The translations under genes and the position numbers were made by a program. The notes under the pieces were generated by a model. The model was not told the DNA's origin. It did no database searches and saw nothing but the letters and a program-made list of their open reading frames with translations. Shown here one piece after another: positions 44,770 through 53,751 of a stretch of DNA of 64,000 bases. Source of the stretch: Methylorubrum rhodesianum. GTDB taxonomy: Bacteria > Pseudomonadota > Alphaproteobacteria > Rhizobiales > Beijerinckiaceae. Each line of letters begins with the position of its first letter. The stretch's first letter is position 1. The stretch lies in contig NZ_JACHOS010000003.1 in NCBI RefSeq assembly GCF_014199985.1, forward strand, positions 62,001 through 126,000, given 5' to 3'.

Positions 44770-45993
44770 ATGCCGGCCCGTCTGTCCCTTCGTCCCGCCG
44801 CGCTCTGCCTCGCGACCCTCCTCGTCGCTCCTCTCGCCGCGGTGCCGCTCCGCGCCGCCGAGGAACCGCCGGCGGCCGGCCTTCCCGATCCCGCCGCGCT
44901 CCTGCCGGCGGTGAGCGTGGTCCCGGCCGAGCGCCGCGAGATCGTCGAGCGGGCGGTGGTGACCGGGACGCTGGTCCCGCGCGACGAGATCCTCGTCGCC
45001 CCCGAGATCGAGGGCCTGCGCATCGTCGCCCTGCTGGTCGAGGAAGGCGACCGGGTCGAGCGCGGCGCGGTGCTGGCGCGCCTCTCCCTGGAGATGATCG
45101 AGACGCAGGAGGCGGCCAACCTCGCCGCCACCGCGAAGGCCGAGGCCGCCATCGTCCAGGCGAGGAGCCAGATCGTCCAGGCGCAGGCCGTCCAGACCGA
45201 GGCGCGGCAGGCCCTGGAGCGGGCGCAGGCCCTGGTGAAGACCGGCAACGCCACCGCCGTCACCCTGGAGCAGCGGGTCTCGGCGGCGCAGGCCGCGGCC
45301 GGCCGCCTCGACGCTGCGAAGGCCGGGCTGGCGCTCGCCGAGGCGGATCTGGCCGCGGCGCGGGCGCAGGCGCGCGAGATCGGCCTGCGCCGGGCCCGCA
45401 CCGAGATCCGGGCGCCGGAGGCCGGCATCGTCAGCCGCCGCACGGCGCGGGTCGGCGCCACCGCGACCGCCGTCGGCGAGCCGCTGTTCCGCCTGATCGC
45501 CCGCGGCGAGATCGAGCTGGAGGGCGAGGTGCCTGAATTCGCCCTGCCGCAGCTGAAGCCCGGCGCCCCGGCCCGCCTCGAATGGGAGGATGGGCGCGTG
45601 ACGCAGGGCGCCGTGCGCCGGGTCTATCCGGAGGTCGACCGGGCGACCCGGCTCGGCCGGGTCCGCATCCGCCTGGATGCCGACCCGGCGCTGCATATCG
45701 GCGCCTTCGCCCGCGGCCGGGTTGAGGTCGCCCGGCGCGAGGGCGTGGCGGTGCCGCTCGCCGCCGTGCTCTACGCCGCCGACGGCTCGGCCAGCGTGCT
45801 CGCCGTCTCGGATGGCCGCGTCTCTGCCCGGAACGTCGAGACCGGCCTCTCGGCCGAAGGCTTTACGGAGCTGCGCACCGGCCTCGCGGCGGGCGAGGCG
45901 GTGGTGGCCCGCGCCGGCTCGTTCCTGCGCGACGGCGACCGGGTGCGGCCGGTCCTCTCCGGCGCGGCTCAGGCCGCCGCCGGGCTGCGCTGA
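44770..45993 (+). CDS. RND efflux periplasmic adaptor (HlyD/MFP family)
   Basis: About 407 residues. A signal peptide (RLSLRPAALCLATLLVAPLA) is followed by the lipoyl half-motif ILVAPEIEGLRIVALLVEEG, a long alanine-rich helical hairpin (residues about 110-210, QARSQIVQAQAVQTEARQAL) and a barrel-type region (PEFALPQLKPGAPARLEWED). It lies 23 bp before an RND permease on the same strand and will form its adaptor. GAGG precedes ATG 44770. Unlike the 14-kb system, adaptor and permease here form a normal operon. Confidence 0.92.
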   Translation: MPARLSLRPAALCLATLLVAPLAAVPLRAAEEPPAAGLPDPAALLPAVSVVPAERREIVERAVVTGTLVPRDEILVAPEIEGLRIVALLVEEGDRVERGAVLARLSLEMIETQEAANLAATAKAEAAIVQARSQIVQAQAVQTEARQALERAQALVKTGNATAVTLEQRVSAAQAAAGRLDAAKAGLALAEADLAAARAQAREIGLRRARTEIRAPEAGIVSRRTARVGATATAVGEPLFRLIARGEIELEGEVPEFALPQLKPGAPARLEWEDGRVTQGAVRRVYPEVDRATRLGRVRIRLDADPALHIGAFARGRVEVARREGVAVPLAAVLYAADGSASVLAVSDGRVSARNVETGLSAEGFTELRTGLAAGEAVVARAGSFLRDGDRVRPVLSGAAQAAAGLR

Positions 45994-46016
45994 GGATCGC
46001 GCCAGAGGAGATTGCC

Positions 46017-49000
46017 ATGCGCCTCAACGTCTCGGCCTGGGCGATCCGCAAGCCGATCCCCTCGCTCGTGCTGTTCCTCGTGCTGATGGTGCTCGGCCTC
46101 GTCAGCTTCCGCGCCCTGCCGATCACCCGGTTTCCCAACATCGACATTCCGATCGTCTCGGTGACGATCACGCAGTCGGGGGCCGCCCCCGCCGAGTTGC
46201 AGACCCAGGTCACGAAGTGGGTCGAGGATTCGGTGGCCGGGGTGAAGGGGGTCAAGCACATCCTCTCGACCATCTCGGAAGGCTCATCGATCACGACGAT
46301 CGAGTTCCGCCTGGAGGTGAACCAGGACCGCGCCGTCAACGACGTGAAGGATGCGATCTCGAAGATCCGCATCAACCTGCCGCGCACCATCGACGAGCCG
46401 ATCATCAGCCGCGTCGAGATCGCCGGACTGCCGATCATGATCTACGGCGCCTCCGCCCCGGCCATGGCGCCGGAGGATCTGTCGTGGTTCGTCGACGACG
46501 TGGTGGCCCGCCAGCTCCAGGGGGTGAAGGGGGTGGGCGGCGTCGAGCGGCTGGGCGGCGTCGCCCGCGAGATCCGGGTCACCCTGAAACCCGCTCGGCT
46601 GCTCGCCCTCGGCATCACCGCGGCCGACGTGAACCGGCAGTTACGCCTCACCTCCGCCGACATGGCGGGCGGGCGCGGCGAACTCGCCGGGGGCGAGCAG
46701 TCGATCCGTACGCTGGGCGCCTCGGCCAGCCTGGAGACGCTGGGGGCCACCTCCATCGTCGTGCCCGGCGGGCGCAAGGTGCGCCTCGACGAACTCGCCA
46801 CGCTCATGGACGCGGCCGAGGAGCCGCGCACCTTCGCCCGCTTCAACGGCGAGCCGGTGGTGGGCTTCGCCATCTCCCGGGCGATGGGGGCGAGCGATGC
46901 CGAGGTCGCGACCGCCGTGGCCCGGCGCATCGAGACGCTGCACGCCGAGAATCCGGGGGTGCGCTTCGACCTGATCGACACCAGCGTCGTCAACACCATC
47001 GGCAACTACCACTCGGCGATGATGGGCCTGCTCGAGGGCGCCGCCCTCGCCGTGATCGTGGTGTTCCTGTTCCTGCGGGACTGGCGCGCCACCCTGATCG
47101 CGGCGGTCGCCCTGCCGCTCTCGGTGCTGCCGACCTTCTGGGTGATGAGCGCGCTCGGCTTCTCCCTCAACGCCGTCAGCCTGCTGGCCATCACCCTGGT
47201 GACGGGCATCCTCGTCGACGATGCCATCGTCGAGATCGAGAACATCGTCCGCCACATGCGGATGGGCAAATCCGCCTACCGCGCCGCGCTCGAGGCCGCC
47301 GACGAGATCGGGCTCGCGGTGATCGCCATCACCGCAACCATCATCGCGATCTTCGCCCCCGTCTCCTTCATGCCCGGCATCGCCGGTCAGTACTTCAAGC
47401 AGTTCGGGCTCACCATCGCGGCCGCCGTCTTCGTGTCGCTGCTGGTGGCCCGCCTGATCACGCCGCTGCTCGCCGCCTACTTCCTGCGCGATCACGGTCC
47501 GGACCACGCGCGCGAGGGCCCCGTGATGCGCGCCTATACCCGCCTCGTGGCGTGGTCGGTGCGCCACAAATACCTGACGCTGATCCTGGGGCTGGCCTGC
47601 TTTGCCGGCTCGATCGCCTCGACCCGACTCCTGCCCGCGGGCTTCATCCCGGCCGAGGACGCCGCCCGCACGATGTTCGTAGTCGAATTGCCCCCCGGCG
47701 CCCGGCTCGACGACACGAGCCGCGTCTCCGACCGCATCGTCGAGACGCTCCGCGCGATGCCCGAGGTCAGAAGCGTCTTCGTCGATGGGGGGCGCCAGCT
47801 GCCCGGCAAGAAGGAGGTGCGGCTCGCCAGCCTCACCGTCAACCTCGTGCCGAAGAGCGAGCGGGCGCTGACCCAGAAGCAGGTCGATCACAAGATCTCG
47901 CGCGTCCTGAGGCAGGTGCCCGACATCCGGTTCTGGTCGCTGCAGGAGGGCGGGCAGCGGGAATTCGCGCTGATCGTGTCGGGGCCCGACAAGGCCGTAG
48001 TCGCGGACGTCGCCGCCCGGCTCCAGCGCGAGGCAGCGGGCGTGCCCCACCTCGTCAACGTGATGTCGACGGCGCCCCTCGACCGCACCGAGCTCCGCAT
48101 CACCCCCAAGGCCGGCGTGGCCGCCGATCTCGGCGTCTCGACCGACGTCATCGCCGAGACGGTACGCGTCGGCACCATCGGCGACATCGCGGCCAACCTC
48201 GCCAAGTTCAACGCGAAGGACCGCCAGATCCCGATCCGGGTGATGCTGCCCGAACGCTTGCGCGGACAACTTCCCGAGCTGGCCAGCCTGAAGGTGCCGG
48301 TGAAGACGGGCGCGGCGGTGCCGCTCACCACCGTCGCCGACCTGACGCTGGGGCGCGGCCCGACCGCCATCGAGCGCTACGACCGCACCGTGCGCGTCGC
48401 CGTCGAGGGCGACCTCCAGGGCTCGGACGCCCTTGGCTCGATCATCGAGCAGGTGATGGCATTGCCCGCCGCGACCCATCTGCCGGAGGGCGTGACCATC
48501 CGCCAGACGGGTGATGCCGAGATCATGAGCGAGGTGTTCGAGGGCTTCGCGCTCGCCATGGGTGCCGGGCTGATGATGGTGTTCGGCGTCCTTGTGCTGC
48601 TGTTCGGCAACTTCCTCCAGCCGCTCACCATCCTGTTCTCGCTGCCGCTCTCCATCGGCGGAGCGATCCTCGGCCTGCTCGTGTTCCAGATGCCGATCTC
48701 GATGCCGGTGGTCATCGGCATCCTGATGCTGATGGGGGTGGTGACCAAGAACGCGATCATGCTGGTCGACTTCGCCATCGAGGAGACCGCCCGCGGCGTG
48801 GATCGCGTCACGGCCATCGTCGATGCCGGGCGCAAGCGGGCCCGGCCCATCGTCATGACCACCATCGCCATGGCCGCCGGCATGGTGCCCTCGGCGATGG
48901 CGCTCGGCATCGGCGGCGAGTTCCGTGCGCCGATGGCGGTGGCGGTGATCGGCGGGCTGATCGTCTCGACGGGCCTGTCGCTCGTCTTCGTGCCGGCGAT

Positions 49001-49169
49001 CTTCCTGCTGGTCGACGACCTGTCGCGGCTGTTCGTGCGCCTGTTCGGCCGCTTCGTCGGCGAGGCGGACGAGCCGGAGGCCGGGTGGGAGGGTGGGGAG
49101 GATGCCTACCGGCCGGGCCCGCCCGCCAATGCCGGCGGGCTCGACCGCCGGCCGACCGCCGCCGAGTGA
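46017..49169 (+). CDS. RND efflux permease (AcrB/AcrD/AcrF superfamily)
   Basis: 1050 residues. The first helix is IPSLVLFLVLMVLGLVSFRA. The proton-relay motif is LVDDAIVEIENIVRHMRMGK; the late helix is GVVTKNAIMLVDFAIEETAR. GFIPAEDAARTMFVVELPPG corresponds to the porter-domain entry. Overall it is the branch often annotated as acriflavine/solvent resistance rather than heavy-metal type. GAGGAG sits seven to eight bases before the ATG. The C-terminus is Pro/Gly-rich and probably disordered. Substrates unknown. Confidence 0.95.
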   Translation: MRLNVSAWAIRKPIPSLVLFLVLMVLGLVSFRALPITRFPNIDIPIVSVTITQSGAAPAELQTQVTKWVEDSVAGVKGVKHILSTISEGSSITTIEFRLEVNQDRAVNDVKDAISKIRINLPRTIDEPIISRVEIAGLPIMIYGASAPAMAPEDLSWFVDDVVARQLQGVKGVGGVERLGGVAREIRVTLKPARLLALGITAADVNRQLRLTSADMAGGRGELAGGEQSIRTLGASASLETLGATSIVVPGGRKVRLDELATLMDAAEEPRTFARFNGEPVVGFAISRAMGASDAEVATAVARRIETLHAENPGVRFDLIDTSVVNTIGNYHSAMMGLLEGAALAVIVVFLFLRDWRATLIAAVALPLSVLPTFWVMSALGFSLNAVSLLAITLVTGILVDDAIVEIENIVRHMRMGKSAYRAALEAADEIGLAVIAITATIIAIFAPVSFMPGIAGQYFKQFGLTIAAAVFVSLLVARLITPLLAAYFLRDHGPDHAREGPVMRAYTRLVAWSVRHKYLTLILGLACFAGSIASTRLLPAGFIPAEDAARTMFVVELPPGARLDDTSRVSDRIVETLRAMPEVRSVFVDGGRQLPGKKEVRLASLTVNLVPKSERALTQKQVDHKISRVLRQVPDIRFWSLQEGGQREFALIVSGPDKAVVADVAARLQREAAGVPHLVNVMSTAPLDRTELRITPKAGVAADLGVSTDVIAETVRVGTIGDIAANLAKFNAKDRQIPIRVMLPERLRGQLPELASLKVPVKTGAAVPLTTVADLTLGRGPTAIERYDRTVRVAVEGDLQGSDALGSIIEQVMALPAATHLPEGVTIRQTGDAEIMSEVFEGFALAMGAGLMMVFGVLVLLFGNFLQPLTILFSLPLSIGGAILGLLVFQMPISMPVVIGILMLMGVVTKNAIMLVDFAIEETARGVDRVTAIVDAGRKRARPIVMTTIAMAAGMVPSAMALGIGGEFRAPMAVAVIGGLIVSTGLSLVFVPAIFLLVDDLSRLFVRLFGRFVGEADEPEAGWEGGEDAYRPGPPANAGGLDRRPTAAE

Positions 49170-49514
49170 TCCCGCTCGCGCGAGGCACGAAATCTGCTTT
49201 TCCAAACAACTCGGACGAATTGTATCGGTGCCGGTCTGGACCGGGCGGGGGCGGGCGGCGCGGCGTCTTGAGTTTTCTTGACGACACGATGACCTAGAGT
49301 ATCAAACTCGGACCCGCGGCCGGACCGAGGCGCGGTGAAACTGGCCGGAGGCTAGAGGCGGATCGGCCGTGAGGCTCTGACGAGGCTCTGCATTGTGCGA
49401 ATACGTCGGGGTTGTACGGGTGGGCGGCGCGAAGCTTTTCGAAACACTTTTGATGTATTCGAGCCAAGACACCGCTTCGCGTCCACCACGGGCCTTGCGG
49501 CCGATGGATGACCG
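49170..49514. other. Intergenic region upstream of the HD-GYP gene
   Basis: 345 bp without a credible gene, comparatively AT-rich at 49195-49220, 49270-49310 and 49430-49460. It contains one candidate sigma-70-like promoter (see 49278-49305). No terminator with a T-run follows the RND permease. Confidence 0.4.
49278..49305 (+). promoter_or_regulatory. Candidate sigma-70-type promoter
   Basis: TTGACG, 16 bases, then TATCAA. This resembles -35/-10 elements, 210 bp upstream of the HD-GYP gene, in one of the few AT-rich patches. A single-match prediction in an organism with relaxed promoters. Confidence 0.3.
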
Positions 49515-50720
49515 ATGCGGGACTCTCGAGACCGAGACGCACGCCGAGACGCGAGCCAGGGACAGCGGCACGGACGCCCCGAGGATGTCGTCGTCCTCGT
49601 CTCGGATCGCCGCGAGCGGGCGGAGCGGCTGGCCCGCGGCATCGCCCTCGTTCTGCCCTGCCGCGTGATCGAGCCCGGCGCGGGCTTACCGGCCGGCCGG
49701 CCCATCGCCTTCGTCGTCGATCTTGCCACCGACCTGACCGCCGGCGCGGCCGCCGACATGACCGCGAACCGGGTCGGCGAACGGAGCCGGGCCTGGGTCA
49801 TGTGGCTCGCCCGAAATATCCGCGAGAGCGGTCTGCCTTGCCTCTATCTCGCCCGCGGCAACGCGGCCAAGGATGCGGCGGCCGTGGCCTTGCTCGGTAC
49901 GCCGACGGTGATCGATCCGCGCCGGCCCGCCGGCATCGTGCCGACGCTCCAGCGCCTCGTCGCGGAGGGGAGGGGCGCGCGGGGCGGCCTGCACGAAGCG
50001 GGCGGCGGACCTCCCGCGGTGCGGGTGGAGCGGGCCACCGCCCTGGTCACCCACCTGTTCGACAAGGCCGCCGCCGGCCGGCCGCCGAGCCCGGACGAGG
50101 CCGAGGAGGGCACGCGGATCGTGCTCGACACGGTGTCCGAGATCGGCATCCGCGCCTGGCTCGACCTCGTCTGGCGCCACGACATCCAAGTCTACCAGCA
50201 TTCCCTGAGCGTGGCGGGTTTCGCCGCCGCCTTCGCCGCCGAGCTCGGCTTCTCCCGGGGCGACCGGCAGCGTCTGGCCAAGGCCGCGCTGCTGCACGAT
50301 GTCGGCAAGGCGCTGATCCCCCACGCCATCCTCAACAAGCCGGGGCCCCTCACGCCGGACGAGATGGCGGTGATGCGCACCCACGCCGCCCTCGGCGCCG
50401 ACCTGCTGGCCAAGGAGGGCGCCTTCGGGTCCGACATCCTCGACGTGGTGCGCTACCACCACGAGCGCCTCGACGGGTCCGGCTATCCAGAGGGCCTGAC
50501 GGCGGAGCGGATCGGCGATCTCGTGCGGCTCGTGGCGATCTGCGACGTGCATTCGGCCCTGACCGAGCGCCGGGTCTACCGCCCGCCGCTCTCCGCCGCC
50601 GAGGCGGCCGCGATCATGGAGGCCCAGGCCGGCCCGCTCGATCCCGACCTGCTCCGGGTCTACCGGCCGATCATCGCCCGCGCCGGGGGCGCCGCGGGCG
50701 GTCCGTCCGTGCTGGGCTGA
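49515..50720 (+). CDS. HD-GYP domain protein, probable c-di-GMP phosphodiesterase
   Basis: 401 residues. A receiver-like but degenerate N-terminal region (about 20-150, VVVLVSDRRERAERLARGIA; ARNIRESGLPCLYLARGNAA) is followed by a helical linker and an HD-GYP domain (about 215-380). HD motif: LAKAALLHDVGKALIPHAIL; GYP motif: VRYHHERLDGSGYPEGLTAE. Predicted to hydrolyse c-di-GMP; the N-terminal region lacks an obvious phosphoacceptor aspartate context. With the GGDEF protein at 42890 it gives the window one maker and one breaker of c-di-GMP. Confidence 0.88.
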   Translation: MRDSRDRDARRDASQGQRHGRPEDVVVLVSDRRERAERLARGIALVLPCRVIEPGAGLPAGRPIAFVVDLATDLTAGAAADMTANRVGERSRAWVMWLARNIRESGLPCLYLARGNAAKDAAAVALLGTPTVIDPRRPAGIVPTLQRLVAEGRGARGGLHEAGGGPPAVRVERATALVTHLFDKAAAGRPPSPDEAEEGTRIVLDTVSEIGIRAWLDLVWRHDIQVYQHSLSVAGFAAAFAAELGFSRGDRQRLAKAALLHDVGKALIPHAILNKPGPLTPDEMAVMRTHAALGADLLAKEGAFGSDILDVVRYHHERLDGSGYPEGLTAERIGDLVRLVAICDVHSALTERRVYRPPLSAAEAAAIMEAQAGPLDPDLLRVYRPIIARAGGAAGGPSVLG

Positions 50721-50732
50721 GCCGCGGTTCCC

Positions 50733-50748
50733 AGAGGGCAGGCCCTCT
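50733..50748. terminator. Hairpin in a convergent spacer
   Basis: AGAGGGC-AG-GCCCTCT lies between the convergent HD-GYP and agmatinase stops (49 bp apart). The loop is only two bases and there is no T-run, so it may be a REP-type palindrome rather than a terminator. Confidence 0.35.
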
Positions 50749-50769
50749 CGAAACCCGGTCGTTCACGGG

Positions 50770-51792
50770 TCAAGCCGCCGGCTGCCGTGCGGCGACTCCT
50801 TCGGCGAGCAGGCACAGGATCTCGAAGGCGATGCCGGCGCCGGCCAGTGCCGTGATGCCGGCGGGGTCGAGGGAGGGCGCGACCTCCACCACGTCCGCTC
50901 CGACGAGATCGAGACCGCGCAGGCCCCGCAGCAGGTGCAGCGCCTCCCGCGTGGTGAAGCCGCCGATCTCCGGCGTGCCGGTGCCGGGGGCGAAGGCGGG
51001 ATCGAGGGCGTCGATGTCGAAGCTGAGATAGGTCGGGCCGTCCCCGGCCACGGCGCGGGCCTCCGCGGCCACCTCCGGCAATCCGCGGGCGCAGACCTCC
51101 TCCATCGCGAGAAGGCGCATGCCCTGCGCCAACGCCCAATCCCGCTCGTCGGCGGCGTCCATGCTGCCGCGCAGGCCGATCTGGATGCAGCGGCGCGGAT
51201 CGAGCACGCCGGCCTCGACCGCGCGGCGGAACGGCGTGCCGTGGGTCAGCCGCGACCCGTCATACTGCGCGTCGTCGGTATCGCTGTGGGCGTCGATATG
51301 GATCAGCCCGAGCGGCCGGGCGGCCCCGAGCGCCCGCAGCACCGGATAGGTCACGAAATGGTCGCCGCCGACCGTGAGCGGCACGATCCCGGCTTGCGCG
51401 AGCGGCCGGTAGAACGCCTCGATGCGCCGGTCGGTCTCGGCGGCGTCCACGGGATTGACCGGCACGTCGCCGAGATCGGCGCAGGCCGCCAGGGCGTAGG
51501 GCGCCACGCCGGTGGCGTGGTTGAGGGCCCGCGTGCCGGTGGAAGCCTCGCGCACCGCCCGCGGTCCGAGCCGCGCGCCGGGCCGACCGGTGGTGGTGCC
51601 GTCGAACGGGATGCCGATCAGGCCGATCTCGGCCCGGCCGGCGCCCGCCGCCTCGGCCGGAGCGAGCACCGGGAGCCGCATGAAGCTCGCGAGCCCGGAG
51701 AAGCGCGGCGTCGCCATCCCCGAGGCCGGCTGGAACCGCGCCAGGCGCTGCGCCCGCGTCTCCCCCCTGTCCTCCGCCCTCTCATCGGCCAT
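50770..51792 (-). CDS. Agmatinase/arginase family ureohydrolase
   Basis: 340 residues. All binuclear manganese-site motifs are present: LTVGGDHFVTYPVLRAL, LIHIDAHSDTDDAQYD and YLSFDIDALDPAFAPGTGTP. The HGTPFRRAVEAGVLDP segment and overall layout favour agmatinase (agmatine to putrescine and urea), but guanidinobutyrase or related activities share these motifs. ATG 51792 has GGAGAGG upstream. It stands alone. Confidence 0.88.
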   Translation of the reverse strand: MADERAEDRGETRAQRLARFQPASGMATPRFSGLASFMRLPVLAPAEAAGAGRAEIGLIGIPFDGTTTGRPGARLGPRAVREASTGTRALNHATGVAPYALAACADLGDVPVNPVDAAETDRRIEAFYRPLAQAGIVPLTVGGDHFVTYPVLRALGAARPLGLIHIDAHSDTDDAQYDGSRLTHGTPFRRAVEAGVLDPRRCIQIGLRGSMDAADERDWALAQGMRLLAMEEVCARGLPEVAAEARAVAGDGPTYLSFDIDALDPAFAPGTGTPEIGGFTTREALHLLRGLRGLDLVGADVVEVAPSLDPAGITALAGAGIAFEILCLLAEGVAARQPAA

Positions 51793-52162
51793 GACGATCC
51801 TCTCCGGCGCGGCGTCCTATCGCGTTCCGCATCAAGCCGTCCGGATCGTTCGCCCGCAAGCCTCCCGCCCGCAATCCTCCGCCCACAAGCCTCCCGCCCG
51901 CCGTCGGGCCCGGATGCCGGGGCCCGGTCGCGCATCCGGCGCTCGGGAATCCGGCGCGGACTACGTAGAGGGGCCCGGCCTGCGGATACATTCGCTTTCG
52001 ATGGCGTTGGGGACCCGGGCCCGTGATACGGCCACGCTTTCCGACGCGCCTTCCCAGAGGGATGGATCGTCGCGCGAAGCGGATCGGGAATCGGCGGCCG
52101 CTCGGACGAAAACGGCCGGCTCGATCAGCGCGGAGGGCCGCGCACACGAAGGATGACGGTTC
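51793..52162. other. Divergent intergenic region with degenerate tandem repeat
   Basis: 370 bp between the divergent agmatinase and FemAB-like genes. At 51851-51894 three units of a 14-15-bp repeat occur (CGCCCGCAAGCCTCC and variants). The rest has no gene-like frame; promoters are expected but not resolved. Confidence 0.5.
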
Positions 52163-53167
52163 ATGGCAGCTCAGGTCGCGGTCATCGACCGTTCGGAGGC
52201 CGCGGATTGGGACGAGGCTCTCTGGCAGCAGCCCGCCGCCAACATCTACGCCTCGCGAAGCTGGGGTGATTACAAGGGGCGGCTCGGCTGGGCCGTCCGC
52301 CGGCTCGCCCTGTGCGACAACGGCGAGGATCTCGCCTACATCCAGTGTCAGGAGCGCCGTGCGGGTCCGCTGCGCCGGGTTCTCGTGCAGGGCGGCCCGG
52401 TCCTCACCACCCGCGGGCAGTCCCGGGCGGAGGCGGTGCTCGCCGCCTTCCTCGACCATCTCGCCCTGCGCCCGGCGGACCTGCTCGCGGTGAAGAGCTA
52501 CCGGCCCCAGGATCCGGAGGGGATCACCGCGCTCCTGTCGCACGGCTTCGTCCCCGTGATCGGGGGCAAGGATCACACGATCGAGCTCGACCTGACGCCG
52601 GGCGCGGAGGCGATCCTGGCCGCGGCGGACCGGCGCTGGCGGCGGGAGGTCAAGAAGGCGGAGGGGCAGCCCGACCTCACCGCCGTCTTCCTGACGGATC
52701 GGGACGAGCGCCTGCGGGCCTTCGACACCTTCGTGCGGATGTACGCCGCCCTACAGCAGCGCAAGGGCTTCTCGAGCGACCTCGACACCGCCGCCTATCG
52801 CGACCTCGCGGCCTCCGATCCGCACCTGCTCTTCCTCGAGATCCGCGAGGGCGGGGAGCCGATCCTGGTGCGCATCGTCCACACGGCACGGGAGCGCTGG
52901 ACCGATTTCTTCACCGCCTCGAACGAACGGGCCCGGGCCACCGGCGCGGCGAGCTTCGCCGTGTGGCGGATCGTCGAGCGCGCCTGCGAGGCGGGGGCCG
53001 GCCGCTTCGATTTCGGCGGCGTCGACCCGGCCGGCAACCGCGGCGTCTTCGACTTCAAGCGGACCCTGAGCCGCAACGTGGTCCAGGGCGGCCCGACCTG
53101 GATCTACGCGCGCAACACCTTCGTCCGCCGCGCCGCCGCGACGGCCCTGTTCCTGCGCCGGATCTGA
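52163..53167 (+). CDS. FemAB/GNAT-fold acyltransferase-like protein
   Basis: 334 residues. Two GNAT-like halves as in FemX/peptidoglycan bridge-forming enzymes: PAANIYASRSWGDYKGRLGW, then VLVQGGPVLTTRGQSRAEAV and LLAVKSYRPQDPEGITALLS; then ADRRWRREVKKAEGQPDLTA, AFDTFVRMYAALQQRKGFSS and the end FDFGGVDPAGNRGVFDFKRT, which is typical of this group. In Gram-negative bacteria such proteins are often tied to surface polysaccharide or lipid modification; the substrate is unknown. ATG 52163 follows GGATGACGGTTC. Confidence 0.8.
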   Translation: MAAQVAVIDRSEAADWDEALWQQPAANIYASRSWGDYKGRLGWAVRRLALCDNGEDLAYIQCQERRAGPLRRVLVQGGPVLTTRGQSRAEAVLAAFLDHLALRPADLLAVKSYRPQDPEGITALLSHGFVPVIGGKDHTIELDLTPGAEAILAAADRRWRREVKKAEGQPDLTAVFLTDRDERLRAFDTFVRMYAALQQRKGFSSDLDTAAYRDLAASDPHLLFLEIREGGEPILVRIVHTARERWTDFFTASNERARATGAASFAVWRIVERACEAGAGRFDFGGVDPAGNRGVFDFKRTLSRNVVQGGPTWIYARNTFVRRAAATALFLRRI

Positions 53168-53178
53168 CCGCGGGCGCT

Positions 53179-53216
53179 CCGAAGGGCAGGGGGAGTTCGG
53201 GTCCCCTGCCCTTCGG
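53179..53216. terminator. Strong hairpin between convergent genes
   Basis: A perfect 14-bp stem, CCGAAGGGCAGGGG with CCCCTGCCCTTCGG, and a 10-base loop, lies 11 bp after the FemAB-like stop and 22 bp before the opposite gene's stop. No T-run follows; probably a bidirectional terminator or mRNA end protector. Confidence 0.6.
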
Positions 53217-53238
53217 ATCATGAGCTCGCCGCCACGGC

Positions 53239-53550
53239 TCAGCTGCGCTGCTTGGCGCGCAGGCTGCTCGTGTCGCCCGAGGTGTTCGTCATCGGGCCGG
53301 CCGGGCCGATGGAATTGGCCGACGCCTCATCCGCGTCGTCGCTTTGGCGGGCGCCGACATGGTCGTGATACTGCTCGGTCTGGACGTGGCGGCTGTCGAG
53401 GCCGCGCGCGTCGGAGTGCCGGGACTTGTCGCGGTTGCTCAGCACCTCGTTCTCGCCGAGGACGCCTTCGGGCAGCTCGGTCATGGCGCCGCTGCCGTCG
53501 CCCTTGCCCTGCGCACCGGGACCCATGCTGTGCCGGTCGGCCTTGGCCAT
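53239..53550 (-). CDS. Small hydrophilic hypothetical protein
   Basis: 103 residues, strongly polar and rich in Gly, Asp, Ser and His: MAKADRHSMGPGAQGKGDGS, then LPEGVLGENEVLSNRDKSRH, then HVQTEQYHDHVGARQSDDAD. No hydrophobic core, so it is probably disordered and perhaps stress-related. ATG 53550 has a good AGGAG eight bases upstream; a further ATG at 53571 would add seven residues. Family unknown. Confidence 0.65.
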   Translation of the reverse strand: MAKADRHSMGPGAQGKGDGSGAMTELPEGVLGENEVLSNRDKSRHSDARGLDSRHVQTEQYHDHVGARQSDDADEASANSIGPAGPMTNTSGDTSSLRAKQRS

Positions 53551-53751
53551 GATGTCGCTCCTGTCGCTCATGATGACGTGGAGAACAGATCTGGGCGTGT
53601 GACCGAAGAGGGCAAGCTGAGCAGGGAGAAACTTAAAAGGTCTTCGCCGAGGAACATTTCTGCCCCTCCGGCGATCGGGGCGCTGTCGAGACGAGAGCGC
53701 CGCCGAGCTTCGAGCTGGGAGTGCGAATACGCTTCGGAGTGGTGGCGATGC

